A stretch of DNA of 64,000 bases from Candidatus Caccoplasma merdavium (GTDB lineage Bacteria > Bacteroidota > Bacteroidia > Bacteroidales > UBA11471): positions 1-64,000 of the forward strand of contig DVLI01000025.1 in assembly GCA_018715595.1 (NCBI GenBank), read 5' to 3'. The translations under genes were made by a program, and so were the position numbers. The first letter of the stretch is position 1; each line of letters begins with the position of its first letter. Below the pieces are notes generated by a model that saw only the letters and a list, made by a program, of their open reading frames with translations, was not told the origin of the DNA and did no database searches. Positions 16,703 to 24,659 of this stretch are shown here, piece after piece.

Positions 16703-17492
16703 ATGAAAACATTTGTAATCATGGGCTGCGGCCGTTTGGCCGGCATTGTGTCCGATGCTGTTGTCAAGGGCTTGCTGCCCGAGTATGAATTGGTGGGAGT
16801 CTATTCCCGCACGACCGCCAAGTCGGAGCGGATAGCGGCTCAAATGCAACGTGCCGGCAAGGCTTGCGAGGTGTGCCTCTCGACCGAGGAATTGCTGGCC
16901 TTGAAGCCCGACGTTTTGGTCGAGACGGCTTCGCCGGCTGCCCTTCGGGAAGTGGCTCTTCCGGCACTGGAAGCCGGCATTTCGGTGGTGACTCTTTCTA
17001 TCGGGGCGCTGGCCGACGAGGGGTTTTACCGGGCTGTTTCGGCTGCTGCCCGTGAAAGCGGCGCACGCATCTATTTGGCATCGGGGGCTACCGGCGGATT
17101 TGATGTCTTGCGCACGGTCTCGTTGATGGGTGGTGCGTCGGCTCGCTTTTTCAATGAAAAGGGTCCCGACGCCTTGAAGGGTACGCCGGTGTATGACGAC
17201 TCTTTACAAGCCGAGCAGCGGGTCGTTTTCTCGGGGAATGCCGCCGAGGCCATCTCCCTGTTCCCGACCAAGGTGAATGTCACCGTGGCGGCATCTCGCG
17301 CGTCGGTCGGTCCCGAGGCGATGCAGGTGACCATACCGCTCTACTCCCGGATTCAAAGGCGATACACAGCGGGTGGAGATTGAAAATGAGCAGGTGCGGG
17401 CTGTCGTCGACGTGTATAGCGCGACGGCCGAGATTGCCGGCTGGTCGGTTGTGAACACGTTGCTCAATATCGTTTCACCCGTGGTATTCTGA
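16703..17492 (+). pseudogene. Aspartate dehydrogenase-like gene with frameshift
   Basis: The start MKTFVIMGCGRLAG opens an NAD(P)-binding Rossmann domain. The body (SRTTAKSERIAAQM, DVLVETASPAALREVA, LASGATGGFDVLRTV) resembles the aspartate dehydrogenase/DUF108 family, which oxidises L-aspartate for NAD or nitrogen metabolism. The frame stops at 17383 after an unrelated tail. From 17349 the next frame reads on with GFKGDTQRVEIENEQ and ends VNTLLNIVSPVVF at 17492, which fits the family C-terminus. One extra base in the CCC run at 17346-17348 would explain it. It is either a recent pseudogene or a sequencing error. Its true end overlaps the end of the convergent dehydrogenase-like gene by 18 bp. 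Confidence 0.8.
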
Positions 17493-18386
17493 GAGGTTGG
17501 ACAGGACTTTCTCGCTCAGGCGCACAAATGCCTGGCGGGTGCGGCCGGTCGACACCTGCATGCAGTGAATGTGCGGGTGGGCCAGCAGATGCGCTCCGCC
17601 GAGGGCTCCTACGGTGTCGCAGAAACAAAGGTTGTCGCCTGCAATCCACTCCATGAACGGCTTTTCATCCCAGGCGGGCGATAGCCCGGTGTTGAATAGA
17701 ATCTTGTGGTGGCCGAGCTGTTCAAATTCGGCCTCGTGCAGCAGTACGGTGTTTTTGTTCAGGCAGCAGAAGACCACTTCACTCCCGGCCAGCAGCTTGT
17801 GCAGGGGGGCGAACGTGTAACCTTTTTCCCTGGCCTCGTTTTTTTCGCTGCGGGCGAAGTAGGTGATGTCGGCGCCGAAGAATTTCAGGGCGTCGGCTAT
17901 CATGCCGCCCGATTTGCCCAGGCCGATGATGCCCACTTTGAGTCCCGTGATTTCCTGCGGCTCTCCGTTCCACGCAGGTTGGCCGAAGCCATGCAGGCAG
18001 CGCACCAGTTCGCTTATGACATATTCCACGACCCCTTCGTCGCCGTAATCACGAATGCCTTTCACCGTGATGCCCCGTTCCTCGGCATAGCGTATGTCGA
18101 CGTTGGCGCTTTCGGGTGAATAGAGCGAGCAGCACATGCCGATGTATTTGATGTTGGGGCATTGTTGCATGACGCTTCGACCGAGAGTCGAGGTGTAGCT
18201 GAGCAGTACCGCGTCGGCATCTCCGATGCGGCGCACGATTTCTTCGTCGCTTTGGGGAATGTCGGAGTGGAGCGTCACTTCTCTGGCGTAATTGTGCAGG
18301 GCCTCTTCGGCCGAGGGAATAAGGCTTATGGGCTCTATGGCTACGAGTTTGTTGAACATGTGTGTATATATTATGGGGTCTGACAT
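17475..18386 (-). CDS. D-2-hydroxyacid dehydrogenase-like protein with altered active site
   Basis: Protein of 303 residues with the fold signature of D-isomer-specific 2-hydroxyacid dehydrogenases. It has an N-terminal substrate domain, then the NAD-binding motif VGIIGLGKSGG (about 154-164). The usual catalytic Arg in the N-x-x-RG motif is missing: the corresponding stretch reads LFNTGLSPAWDE. The family Glu and His motifs are not recognisable in the C-terminal part (FCDTVGALGGAHLL, MQVSTGRTRQAF). It may bind a dinucleotide without the normal reaction or use another mechanism. I chose the ATG at 18386 rather than a GTG at 18410. It lies downstream of cls by 34 bp and may share its transcript. 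Confidence 0.72.
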   Translation of the reverse strand: MSDPIIYTHMFNKLVAIEPISLIPSAEEALHNYAREVTLHSDIPQSDEEIVRRIGDADAVLLSYTSTLGRSVMQQCPNIKYIGMCCSLYSPESANVDIRYAEERGITVKGIRDYGDEGVVEYVISELVRCLHGFGQPAWNGEPQEITGLKVGIIGLGKSGGMIADALKFFGADITYFARSEKNEAREKGYTFAPLHKLLAGSEVVFCCLNKNTVLLHEAEFEQLGHHKILFNTGLSPAWDEKPFMEWIAGDNLCFCDTVGALGGAHLLAHPHIHCMQVSTGRTRQAFVRLSEKVLSNLSEYHG

Positions 18387-18420
18387 TGAAATTAGCCGCC
18401 GCAGTGTCACACGCGCGCGT

Positions 18421-19872
18421 CTATAATATGGGGCTCATGAGGCGCACAAACGACTCGACGACTTTGGTGTAAATCGGGCGGCGTTTCCATCGGCTGAGGG
18501 TTATACGCTTGCATTGTTTCATGTCGTTGAGGAAGATTTTCTTCATGCGGGCATTGGTCTCGGGGCTATACATGAATGCGTTGATTTCGAAGTTGTGGTC
18601 GAAACTGCGAAAATCGAAGTTGGTCGAGCCGATGGTCGAAAATTCGTTGTCGATGACCAGGCTCTTGGCATGAAGGAATCCTCCTTCGTAGAAATAGACC
18701 TTGATGCCGGCGCGCAAGACGTCTTTGAGGTAAGACTGCGAGGCATATTGCAAGAGCCGGGAGTCGCTGTGCCGGGGAACCATGAGGCGCACGTCGACCT
18801 TGGCGAGTGCGGCGGCTTGCAGGGCTTTGAGCAAACTGTCGGTGGGGAGGAAGTAGGGGGTCTGTATGTAGATGCACTCCCGGGCATTGGCGATGGCTTT
18901 CAGGAAAGACATCGCAATTTCTTTCCATTCGCCCAACGGGCCGCTGGTGAGTATCTGTATGTCGGTGTCGCCTGACTCTTCGGTGGGCGGGTAGTAGCGT
19001 GCCTCGGAGAGGAATTCCCGGGTGGTAAAACTCCAATCGATGGAGAAGGCCGTTTGCAGTCCGTACACGGCGGGGCCTTGTATGCGGGCGTGCGTGTCGC
19101 GCCAGATGCCCCATGAGAGACCGTCGCAGTAGCGGTCGGCAATGTTCATGCCGCCGATGTATCCGATTTTCCCGTCGATGACGGCGACTTTGCGGTGGTT
19201 GCGGTAATTGAGTTTGTTGGCCAGTTGCGGGAAGGAGACTTTGAAGAAGGGTTTTATCTCGATGCCGGCTTTGCGCATCTCTCTGAAAAATTTGGCTTTG
19301 ACCCGCCAGGACCCCACATCGTCGTAGAGCACACGCACTTTCACGCCCTGTCGGGCTTTTTCGGCGAGGATGGTCTTGATGGTGCGCCCCAGTGTGTCGT
19401 TGTTGAAGATATAGTATTGCAGGTGTATGAAGTCGGTTGCTTTTTCGAGGTCTTCGATGAGCGCGTTGAATTTGCTTTCTCCGTCGGTGAATATCTCCAC
19501 CCGGTTATGGACGGTGAGGCGGGTACCGCCCAACTGGTATCCCAGGGAGATCTGTTGCTGGCTTTCGGGCGACAGTTTGTTGCCCGTCTCCGTTTCGTCG
19601 CTTTGTGTCGTGCTGCTCGACATGCGTTGCAAGATGCGTCGCTTGCGTTTTGAAATCATGCGGGTGTGGCGGTACTGCTGCCCGAAGAACAGGTAGAGGA
19701 TAAATCCGCCTATGGGGATAAAAATCAGGACGACAATCCAGGCGAGGCTTTTTACGGGATTGCGGTTTTCGAGGACGACAACGATGACCGTGAAGATAAT
19801 CGTGAGGATAAAACCCGTGTAAATCCCAAAATACAACCAGTCGCTCCAAGGGTAGGTGTATGCTCCGAACAT
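18421..19872 (-). CDS. cls: Cardiolipin synthase (phospholipase D family)
   Basis: Membrane enzyme of 483 residues that joins two phosphatidylglycerol molecules into cardiolipin. Two N-terminal hydrophobic segments (about 14-33 and 41-60) are followed by two PLD catalytic repeats: NHRKVAVIDG near residue 225 and LHAKSLVIDN near residue 405, each an HxK(x)4D motif with following GGMN or GSTNFD. The length and layout match bacterial Cls. The dehydrogenase-like gene follows on the same strand after 34 bp. Confidence 0.94.
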   Translation of the reverse strand: MFGAYTYPWSDWLYFGIYTGFILTIIFTVIVVVLENRNPVKSLAWIVVLIFIPIGGFILYLFFGQQYRHTRMISKRKRRILQRMSSSTTQSDETETGNKLSPESQQQISLGYQLGGTRLTVHNRVEIFTDGESKFNALIEDLEKATDFIHLQYYIFNNDTLGRTIKTILAEKARQGVKVRVLYDDVGSWRVKAKFFREMRKAGIEIKPFFKVSFPQLANKLNYRNHRKVAVIDGKIGYIGGMNIADRYCDGLSWGIWRDTHARIQGPAVYGLQTAFSIDWSFTTREFLSEARYYPPTEESGDTDIQILTSGPLGEWKEIAMSFLKAIANARECIYIQTPYFLPTDSLLKALQAAALAKVDVRLMVPRHSDSRLLQYASQSYLKDVLRAGIKVYFYEGGFLHAKSLVIDNEFSTIGSTNFDFRSFDHNFEINAFMYSPETNARMKKIFLNDMKQCKRITLSRWKRRPIYTKVVESFVRLMSPIL

Positions 19873-20057
19873 GGTTTTCTCTTATACTAGTGTGCAATAT
19901 GTGCTAAGGTATATATTTTTTTGCGAAACGGGTGCCGAAATATCGACTTTTTTGCAATTCGTTTTTCGAATCCTTGGGTTGTGTGCGCGCACGGCGTTTG
20001 GGTGACGTTCCGATGGTTTGGCTGCTATTGGCTGTGTATCAAGGTGATAATATAAAA

Positions 20058-20093
20058 CAAAAAGGAACTTTTTCGCAAAAGCTCCTTTTTTAT
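20058..20093. terminator. Bidirectional terminator-like hairpin
   Basis: AAAGGAACTTTT pairs with AAAAGCTCCTTT at 11 of 12 positions around the loop TCGC. It is flanked by A and T runs, so it could end transcripts from either side. No gene ends close to it. Confidence 0.6.
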
Positions 20094-20143
20094 TAGGTTT
20101 TCAATAGGTATTAATTTTTTAAGGTAAAAAAGATTGTTATAGG

Positions 20144-20253
20144 TTACAGCAACAAAGGTGAGACTTTTTTTTAGAATCCCAAAACTTTATTATATGTTTT
20201 ATAGCACTTTTTAAGTGTTGAAAATACAATCATAAAGAGTTTTGTTGCTGTAA
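20144..20253. repeat. Widely spaced 13-bp inverted repeat
   Basis: TTACAGCAACAAA (20144-20156) is the exact reverse complement of 20241-20253. GG before the left arm and CC after the right arm also match with one unpaired base. The 84-bp interior is AT-rich with no open frame. The layout resembles the ends of a very small element or a two-site operator. Confidence 0.6.
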
Positions 20254-20300
20254 ACCAATCGGTTAATCTGTTTTTGTAAATAGATATATTTTTTAATTCC

Positions 20301-20344
20301 GTGTGCGGACACGATGCGGTTTCATGCGGTTCGTGTCCGCACAC
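20301..20344 (-). terminator. Hairpin downstream of the branching enzyme
   Basis: Perfect 14-bp stem (20301-20314 against 20331-20344) with a 16-nt loop. It lies about 25 nt past the stop codon. No T-run follows on the minus strand, so it may protect the 3' end after processing rather than terminate by itself. Confidence 0.5.
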
Positions 20345-20368
20345 GATGGGTCGGGTGGCAGATATGGG

Positions 20369-22381
20369 TTATTTTTTCTTTTGGAGTTGCAGTACCATGG
20401 CCGTGCGGGCCGGCAGGTAGAGCATGAGCCACTCTTTTTTCTCTTTTTTATACAACGGGTCGGGCTGCGTGAAGTGCTCGATATTCTGGTTGATGCGGGC
20501 ATAGCCGCCAAATTGGGGCTGGTCGCTGTCGAGAATGCATTTGTAGCTGCCTTTGGGAGTCAGTATGCCATATCCTTCGTAGGAGCGGGTGGGGCTGAAA
20601 TTGAAAACGAATACCAGGTCTTTGCGCATGAAGGCCAGTATTTGGTCTTCGCCGCTGTCCCACAGTTTTACGATGGGGCGTTGCTCAAAATGCCGTATGC
20701 TGTTGACGAGATGGATCATGGCTTTGTCGAAGGCGCCGAGATAGCAATATTTCAGGTCTTTGCGGTCGACGAGGCTCCATTGCCGGCGGGCATATTTGTA
20801 GGACCAGTTGTTGCCTTCTCGCGGGAAGTCGATCCACTCGGGGTGGCCAAACTCGTTCCCCATGAAGTTGAGGTAGCCGCCGTTGATGGTGGCGAGAGTA
20901 ACCAGTCTTATCATCTTATGCAGGGCCATGCCGCGGTCTACGGCCATGCTGTTGGTGTCGTCTTTCATCATGTGCCAGTACATCTCGGCGTCGATGAGGC
21001 GGAAGATGATGGTCTTGTCGCCTACCAGGGCTTGGTCGTGGCTCTCGGCGTAGTTGATGGTTTTTTCGTCGGCACGGCGGTTGGTGAGTTCCCAGAAGAT
21101 GCCGGTCGGGTGCCAGTCTTCGTCTTTTTTCTCCTTGATGGTTTTTATCCAGAAGTCGGGGATACCCATGGCCATGCGGTAGTCAAATCCGATGCCGCCG
21201 TCTTCGATTTTGGCGGCGAGGCCGGGCATGCCGCTCATCTCTTCGGCGATGGTGATGGCGTGCGGGTTGACTTCGTGTATCAGCCGGTTGGCCAGGGTGA
21301 GGTAGGTGATGGCGTTCTCGTCTTGTCCGCCATCGTAGTAGTCGCCATAGCCGCCAAATGCCTTGCCCAGTCCGTGGTCGTAGTAGAGCATCGAGGTTAC
21401 GCCGTCGAAGCGGAATCCGTCGAAACGAAACTCTTCGAGCCAGTATTTGCAGTTGGAGAGCAGGAAGTGTATGACCGAGTTTTTGCCGTAATCGAAGCAG
21501 AGCGAGTCCCAGGCCGGGTGTTCGCGGCGATGGTCACCGTAGAAGAACTGGTCGGGGGTACCGTCGAAACGGCCGAGACCTTCGTTTTCATTCTTTACGG
21601 CATGGGAGTGCACGATGTCCATGATGACGGCGATGCCGTTGCGGTGGGCTTCGTCGATGAGGTGTTTCAGTTCGTCGGGGGTGCCGAAGCGCGATGAGGG
21701 GGCGAAGAAACTCGATACATGGTAGCCGAACGACCCGTAGTAGGGGTGTTCCTGAATGGCCATGATTTGAATGGCGTTGTAGCCGTCGGCGACGATGCGG
21801 GGCAGTACTTTTTCTCTGAACTCGTCGTAGCTGCCAATGCGTTCGTCTTCCTGTGCCATGCCTATGTGGCACTCGTAGATGAGCAGGGGGGCGGTATTGG
21901 GTGTGAAGTTTTTCTTCTTGAATTTGTAGGGTTTCTCGGGGGCCCACACTTGTGCCGAGAAGATGTAGGTGGTGTCGTCTTGCACGACGCGGGTGGCCCA
22001 TGCCGGTACGCGTTCGCCCTGTCCGCCCTTCCAGTGCATCGAGAGTTTATAGAGGTCGAGGTGGTGTAACTGGTTGGGGGCGAGCTTGATTTCCCACACG
22101 CCGTTGGGAAGTGATTTGAAGCGGTAGGCCTGAGACTCTTTCCAGTCAGAGAAATCGCCGATGAGGTATATCTCGGTGGCGTTGGGAGCCCATTCCCGTA
22201 TGATCCACTCTTTCTTGTCGTTGCGGTGCAGGCCGAAGTAGAGGTATCCGTCGGCAAAATCGGAGAGGGTTCCCTTTTTGCCGCAAAGCTCTTTTTCTTT
22301 TTCGAGTGCGAGGTGATGACGATATTCGATGGTCGGTGAGAACGGTTCGAGCCACGGATCGTTTTTTATCAGGTTGAGCAT
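20369..22381 (-). CDS. glgB: 1,4-alpha-glucan branching enzyme, eukaryotic type (GH13)
   Basis: Enzyme of 670 residues that makes alpha-1,6 branches in glycogen. An N-terminal CBM48-like domain (about 60-150, WAPNATEIYLIGDFSDW) precedes the GH13 barrel. Catalytic residues are visible in FRFDGVTSMLYYDHG (Asp near 323), IAEEMSG (Glu near 380) and ESHDQ. The GVTSMLY sequence and overall form resemble GH13 subfamily 8 enzymes of eukaryotes rather than the classic bacterial GlgB. No other glycogen gene is next to it. The 80-bp gap to yhcH contains a terminator, so it is probably transcribed alone. Confidence 0.9.
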   Translation of the reverse strand: MLNLIKNDPWLEPFSPTIEYRHHLALEKEKELCGKKGTLSDFADGYLYFGLHRNDKKEWIIREWAPNATEIYLIGDFSDWKESQAYRFKSLPNGVWEIKLAPNQLHHLDLYKLSMHWKGGQGERVPAWATRVVQDDTTYIFSAQVWAPEKPYKFKKKNFTPNTAPLLIYECHIGMAQEDERIGSYDEFREKVLPRIVADGYNAIQIMAIQEHPYYGSFGYHVSSFFAPSSRFGTPDELKHLIDEAHRNGIAVIMDIVHSHAVKNENEGLGRFDGTPDQFFYGDHRREHPAWDSLCFDYGKNSVIHFLLSNCKYWLEEFRFDGFRFDGVTSMLYYDHGLGKAFGGYGDYYDGGQDENAITYLTLANRLIHEVNPHAITIAEEMSGMPGLAAKIEDGGIGFDYRMAMGIPDFWIKTIKEKKDEDWHPTGIFWELTNRRADEKTINYAESHDQALVGDKTIIFRLIDAEMYWHMMKDDTNSMAVDRGMALHKMIRLVTLATINGGYLNFMGNEFGHPEWIDFPREGNNWSYKYARRQWSLVDRKDLKYCYLGAFDKAMIHLVNSIRHFEQRPIVKLWDSGEDQILAFMRKDLVFVFNFSPTRSYEGYGILTPKGSYKCILDSDQPQFGGYARINQNIEHFTQPDPLYKKEKKEWLMLYLPARTAMVLQLQKKK

Positions 22382-22416
22382 ACCGGTAGATTTAAGGGGT
22401 TAGGGGGTGAGAAAAG

Positions 22417-22449
22417 TTTCGGACGGCACACGGGGGTGGTGCCGTCCGA
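22417..22449 (-). terminator. Terminator-like hairpin after the YhcH gene
   Basis: Stem TCGGACGGCA (22419-22428) pairs perfectly with TGCCGTCCGA (22440-22449). On the minus strand it is followed by AACTTTTC, a weak T-run. It begins 12 nt past the stop codon. Confidence 0.65.
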
Positions 22450-22461
22450 GGGTGAATAATG

Positions 22462-22908
22462 TTAGATTTTTACTTTGACGATGACCTTGCGGAAGTTGCC
22501 TTCGGCAATGCCGGGGGCATGGCCGTCTTCGGGGAAGAAGATGGCAAATTCGCCCGGTTGCACGTCGACGTAGGTTGTGGGTTTGTCGGCAAAGAAGGTG
22601 ATGTCTTTCTCGGGGTTGTAGGGTGCGGTGGGCTCTTTCAGTTCGTTGGTGGCTTTCCAGCCCATGGTCTCGACGGCGGTCAGCGGCATCTGTATGTCGA
22701 TGTATTTGTCATGGGTTTCCATGCGGGCCGTTTCTTTGGTCTTGCCGGTGGGCTCGGCTACCGAGATGTAGAGTTTGTCGCCGTCGAGGACGATTTTGCC
22801 GGCGGGTACGGTGCTGAAATCGGTGGCTTTGATATAGTCAAAAGCTTTTTTGAAAAGCGGGTGCAGCGACTCTATCGAGGCGGAGTCTTTCAATGAATTT
22901 AAAATCAT
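22462..22908 (-). CDS. YhcH/YjgK/YiaL family protein
   Basis: Small cytoplasmic protein of 148 residues with a cupin-like beta-sandwich, the family once called beta-galactosidase subunit beta or DUF386. Characteristic segments are METHDKYIDIQMPL (about 68-81), with likely metal-binding His and Glu, and GEFAIFFPEDGHAPGI (about 119-134), with a further His. Some relatives act on sialic acid or other sugars, but the substrate here is unknown. A promoter element lies at 22982-22989. Confidence 0.88.
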   Translation of the reverse strand: MILNSLKDSASIESLHPLFKKAFDYIKATDFSTVPAGKIVLDGDKLYISVAEPTGKTKETARMETHDKYIDIQMPLTAVETMGWKATNELKEPTAPYNPEKDITFFADKPTTYVDVQPGEFAIFFPEDGHAPGIAEGNFRKVIVKVKI

Positions 22909-22981
22909 GATGCTGGTTTTTTATGGGTTTGAAAAAGCGTGTTTGTTTCTCGGTCGGGAAAAACCGTTCCCCGACTTCTTG

Positions 22982-22989
22982 CAAATATA
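22982..22989 (-). promoter_or_regulatory. Promoter -7 element of the YhcH gene
   Basis: On the minus strand this reads TATATTTG. The leader of about 68 nt would begin with a small hairpin (GTCGGG 22953-22958 pairing with CCCGAC 22970-22975). Confidence 0.55.
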
Positions 22990-23103
22990 ATCAAATAATT
23001 AAGATAATTGTCGTTTATCTCCTTAAATTTTTATGCCCTGGGTCGGGCTTCGGGCGGTCGGGTGAGGAGGAGAGGGCCGCCCGGTTGTCTCGGCAGGCGG
23101 TTT

Positions 23104-24516
23104 TTACCAGGTGGGTAGGTAGAGGTCGTCGGGAAGATAGCCGCTGCGTATGCGCCACTCCGTGGGGTAGAGGTTGTTGATGCGGTTGCCGAGATGGTTG
23201 CACCACCCCAGCGGAGAGCCTTCGTAGACGACAAGCCGGGTACCGCGGTGATGGGAGTCGGGCACGACGGCCGGTGCTTCGCGACGCAGATAGGTGATGG
23301 CATCGACGAGGGAGAGCGGGAGCGGCTCGAAGGCGTCGGGTGCGAGTCCGGTCGAGAGGGCGAGGGCGTGGTGGGGCTGCCAATCACGTCCTTTGAGGGA
23401 GGCTACCGGTATGCCGCGATGCACGACTTCGAAGTGGGTGGCGAAGAAGGCGTGGTCGGTGGCATAGGCCGAAGGCAGTGCGGTGACCGTGGTGTCGCCG
23501 ATGTCGAAGGTGTAGTCGTCGGGTGCGGCGAGCCATGTGCGCCAAGAAGCCGGGTTGCCTTTGCCGGGCTGGCGCGGATTCTTGCTTTTGCCCCCTTTGC
23601 GGGAGGTGCGCGGCAACCATTCGTCGCGTTGGCACTCCTCTTCGTACCCCGGTTTGCGCAGCACGGCCATGAAAAGCCCTTCGCCGCGGGTGTAGTGGGG
23701 CATGAACCGGTAGGCGGGCAGGTCGGTGTCGAGCGAGGGGCGAATGTGCCATGCCTCGGAGGGCGACGCGTCGAGCGGGGTGGCTCCGAACCGCTCGCAC
23801 AAGAAGTGTACGATGTCTTCGTTTTCCTCGCGGTTGTAGGTGCAGGTGCTGTATATGAGCAGTCCGCCGGGGCGCAGGGCGTCCCACACATCGGTGAGGA
23901 TTTCGCGCTGGCGGTCGGCGCAGAGTCCCACTTGCGCGGGCGACCATTCGGCTATGGCCTGCGGGTCTTTGCGGAACATGCCTTCGCCCGAACAGGGCGC
24001 GTCGACCAGTATGACGTCGAAATAGTGGGTCAGTTTTCCGAAGTCGGCCGCCGAGTTGCGGGTTACGATGGTATTGTCATATCCCCACTTGATAAGGTTC
24101 TCGGCCAATATATGGGTGCGGGGGCGCACCACTTCGTTGCATACCGCCAGACTGCCGGCCGGCAGGGCTGCAAGGGCGAGCGTGCTTTTCCCTCCGGGAG
24201 CCGCGCACAGGTCGAGATAGCGCACGGGACGGTCGACAAAGCGGCGCAGCACATGGTCGAGGAACATCGAGGAGGCCTCCTGCACATAGTAGAGGCCGCC
24301 ATGCAACCGGGGGTCGAAGGTAAAGGCCGGTCGGGTATCGAGGTAATAGGCGTTGCGGCACCACGGCACCGGGCGATAGTCGGGCTGCCGGTCGCATTTG
24401 GCCGGGTTGAGGCGCAAGCTGGTCTGCGGTTCGGTGGAGAGGGCGGCTTCAAAATCGATATATTCGTCACCCAACAGGCGGCGCATACGGGTAGAAAACT
24501 CGGCAGGTAAATCCAT
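23104..24516 (-). CDS. rRNA (cytosine-5)-methyltransferase, NOL1/NOP2/Sun family (RsmF-like)
   Basis: Enzyme of 470 residues that methylates cytosine C5 in rRNA using S-adenosylmethionine. Visible motifs are CAAPGGKST (SAM binding, 104-112), DAPCSGEGMF (motif IV, Cys175) and YSTCTYNREENE (motif VI, catalytic Cys225). The C-terminal 170 residues match the extra RsmF-type PUA-like domain. This domain composition fits RsmF, which acts on C1407 of 16S rRNA in E. coli, although the exact target here is inferred. Its promoter overlaps back to back with that of the divergent methyltransferase gene. Confidence 0.9.
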   Translation of the reverse strand: MDLPAEFSTRMRRLLGDEYIDFEAALSTEPQTSLRLNPAKCDRQPDYRPVPWCRNAYYLDTRPAFTFDPRLHGGLYYVQEASSMFLDHVLRRFVDRPVRYLDLCAAPGGKSTLALAALPAGSLAVCNEVVRPRTHILAENLIKWGYDNTIVTRNSAADFGKLTHYFDVILVDAPCSGEGMFRKDPQAIAEWSPAQVGLCADRQREILTDVWDALRPGGLLIYSTCTYNREENEDIVHFLCERFGATPLDASPSEAWHIRPSLDTDLPAYRFMPHYTRGEGLFMAVLRKPGYEEECQRDEWLPRTSRKGGKSKNPRQPGKGNPASWRTWLAAPDDYTFDIGDTTVTALPSAYATDHAFFATHFEVVHRGIPVASLKGRDWQPHHALALSTGLAPDAFEPLPLSLVDAITYLRREAPAVVPDSHHRGTRLVVYEGSPLGWCNHLGNRINNLYPTEWRIRSGYLPDDLYLPTW

Positions 24517-24544
24517 TTCTTGTGGGAATGATTCTATGTTTGGG

Positions 24545-24552
24545 CAAAATTA
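24545..24552 (-). promoter_or_regulatory. Promoter -7 element of the rsmF-like gene
   Basis: On the minus strand this reads TAATTTTG. The leader would be about 20 nt. It lies 2 bp from the divergent plus-strand element at 24555-24562. Confidence 0.5.
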
Positions 24553-24554
24553 AC

Positions 24555-24562
24555 TATTTTTG
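24555..24562 (+). promoter_or_regulatory. Promoter -7 element of the RsmI-like gene
   Basis: TATTTTTG matches TAnnTTTG. The transcript would start near 24568, about 92 nt before the ATG at 24660. Confidence 0.5.
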
Positions 24563-24659
24563 CCGAGAAATTTTGAAAAGAGGTGCTCTATTCGGCAGAA
24601 TCGGTTCTGCATCTCCGTCTCTTTCAAGTCCGATTTCTGCAAAAACACAACCGTAAGCT

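Larger units (their letters stand above)
19873..20368. other. AT-rich intergenic region with three inverted repeats
   Basis: No gene is seen in 496 bp. It carries a terminator-like hairpin at 20058-20093 and an inverted repeat of 13 bp with an 84-bp spacer at 20144-20253. A perfect 14-bp hairpin at 20301-20344 stands just past the branching-enzyme stop codon. The spacing of conserved-looking structures suggests an untranslated RNA or a remnant element. Confidence 0.5.

Noticed and set aside
23051-23083. CGGGCGG/CCGCCCG pairing downstream of the rsmF-like gene as a terminator
   Set aside because: The stem is only 7 bp with a long loop, and the nearest T-run on the minus strand lies about 20 nt beyond it.
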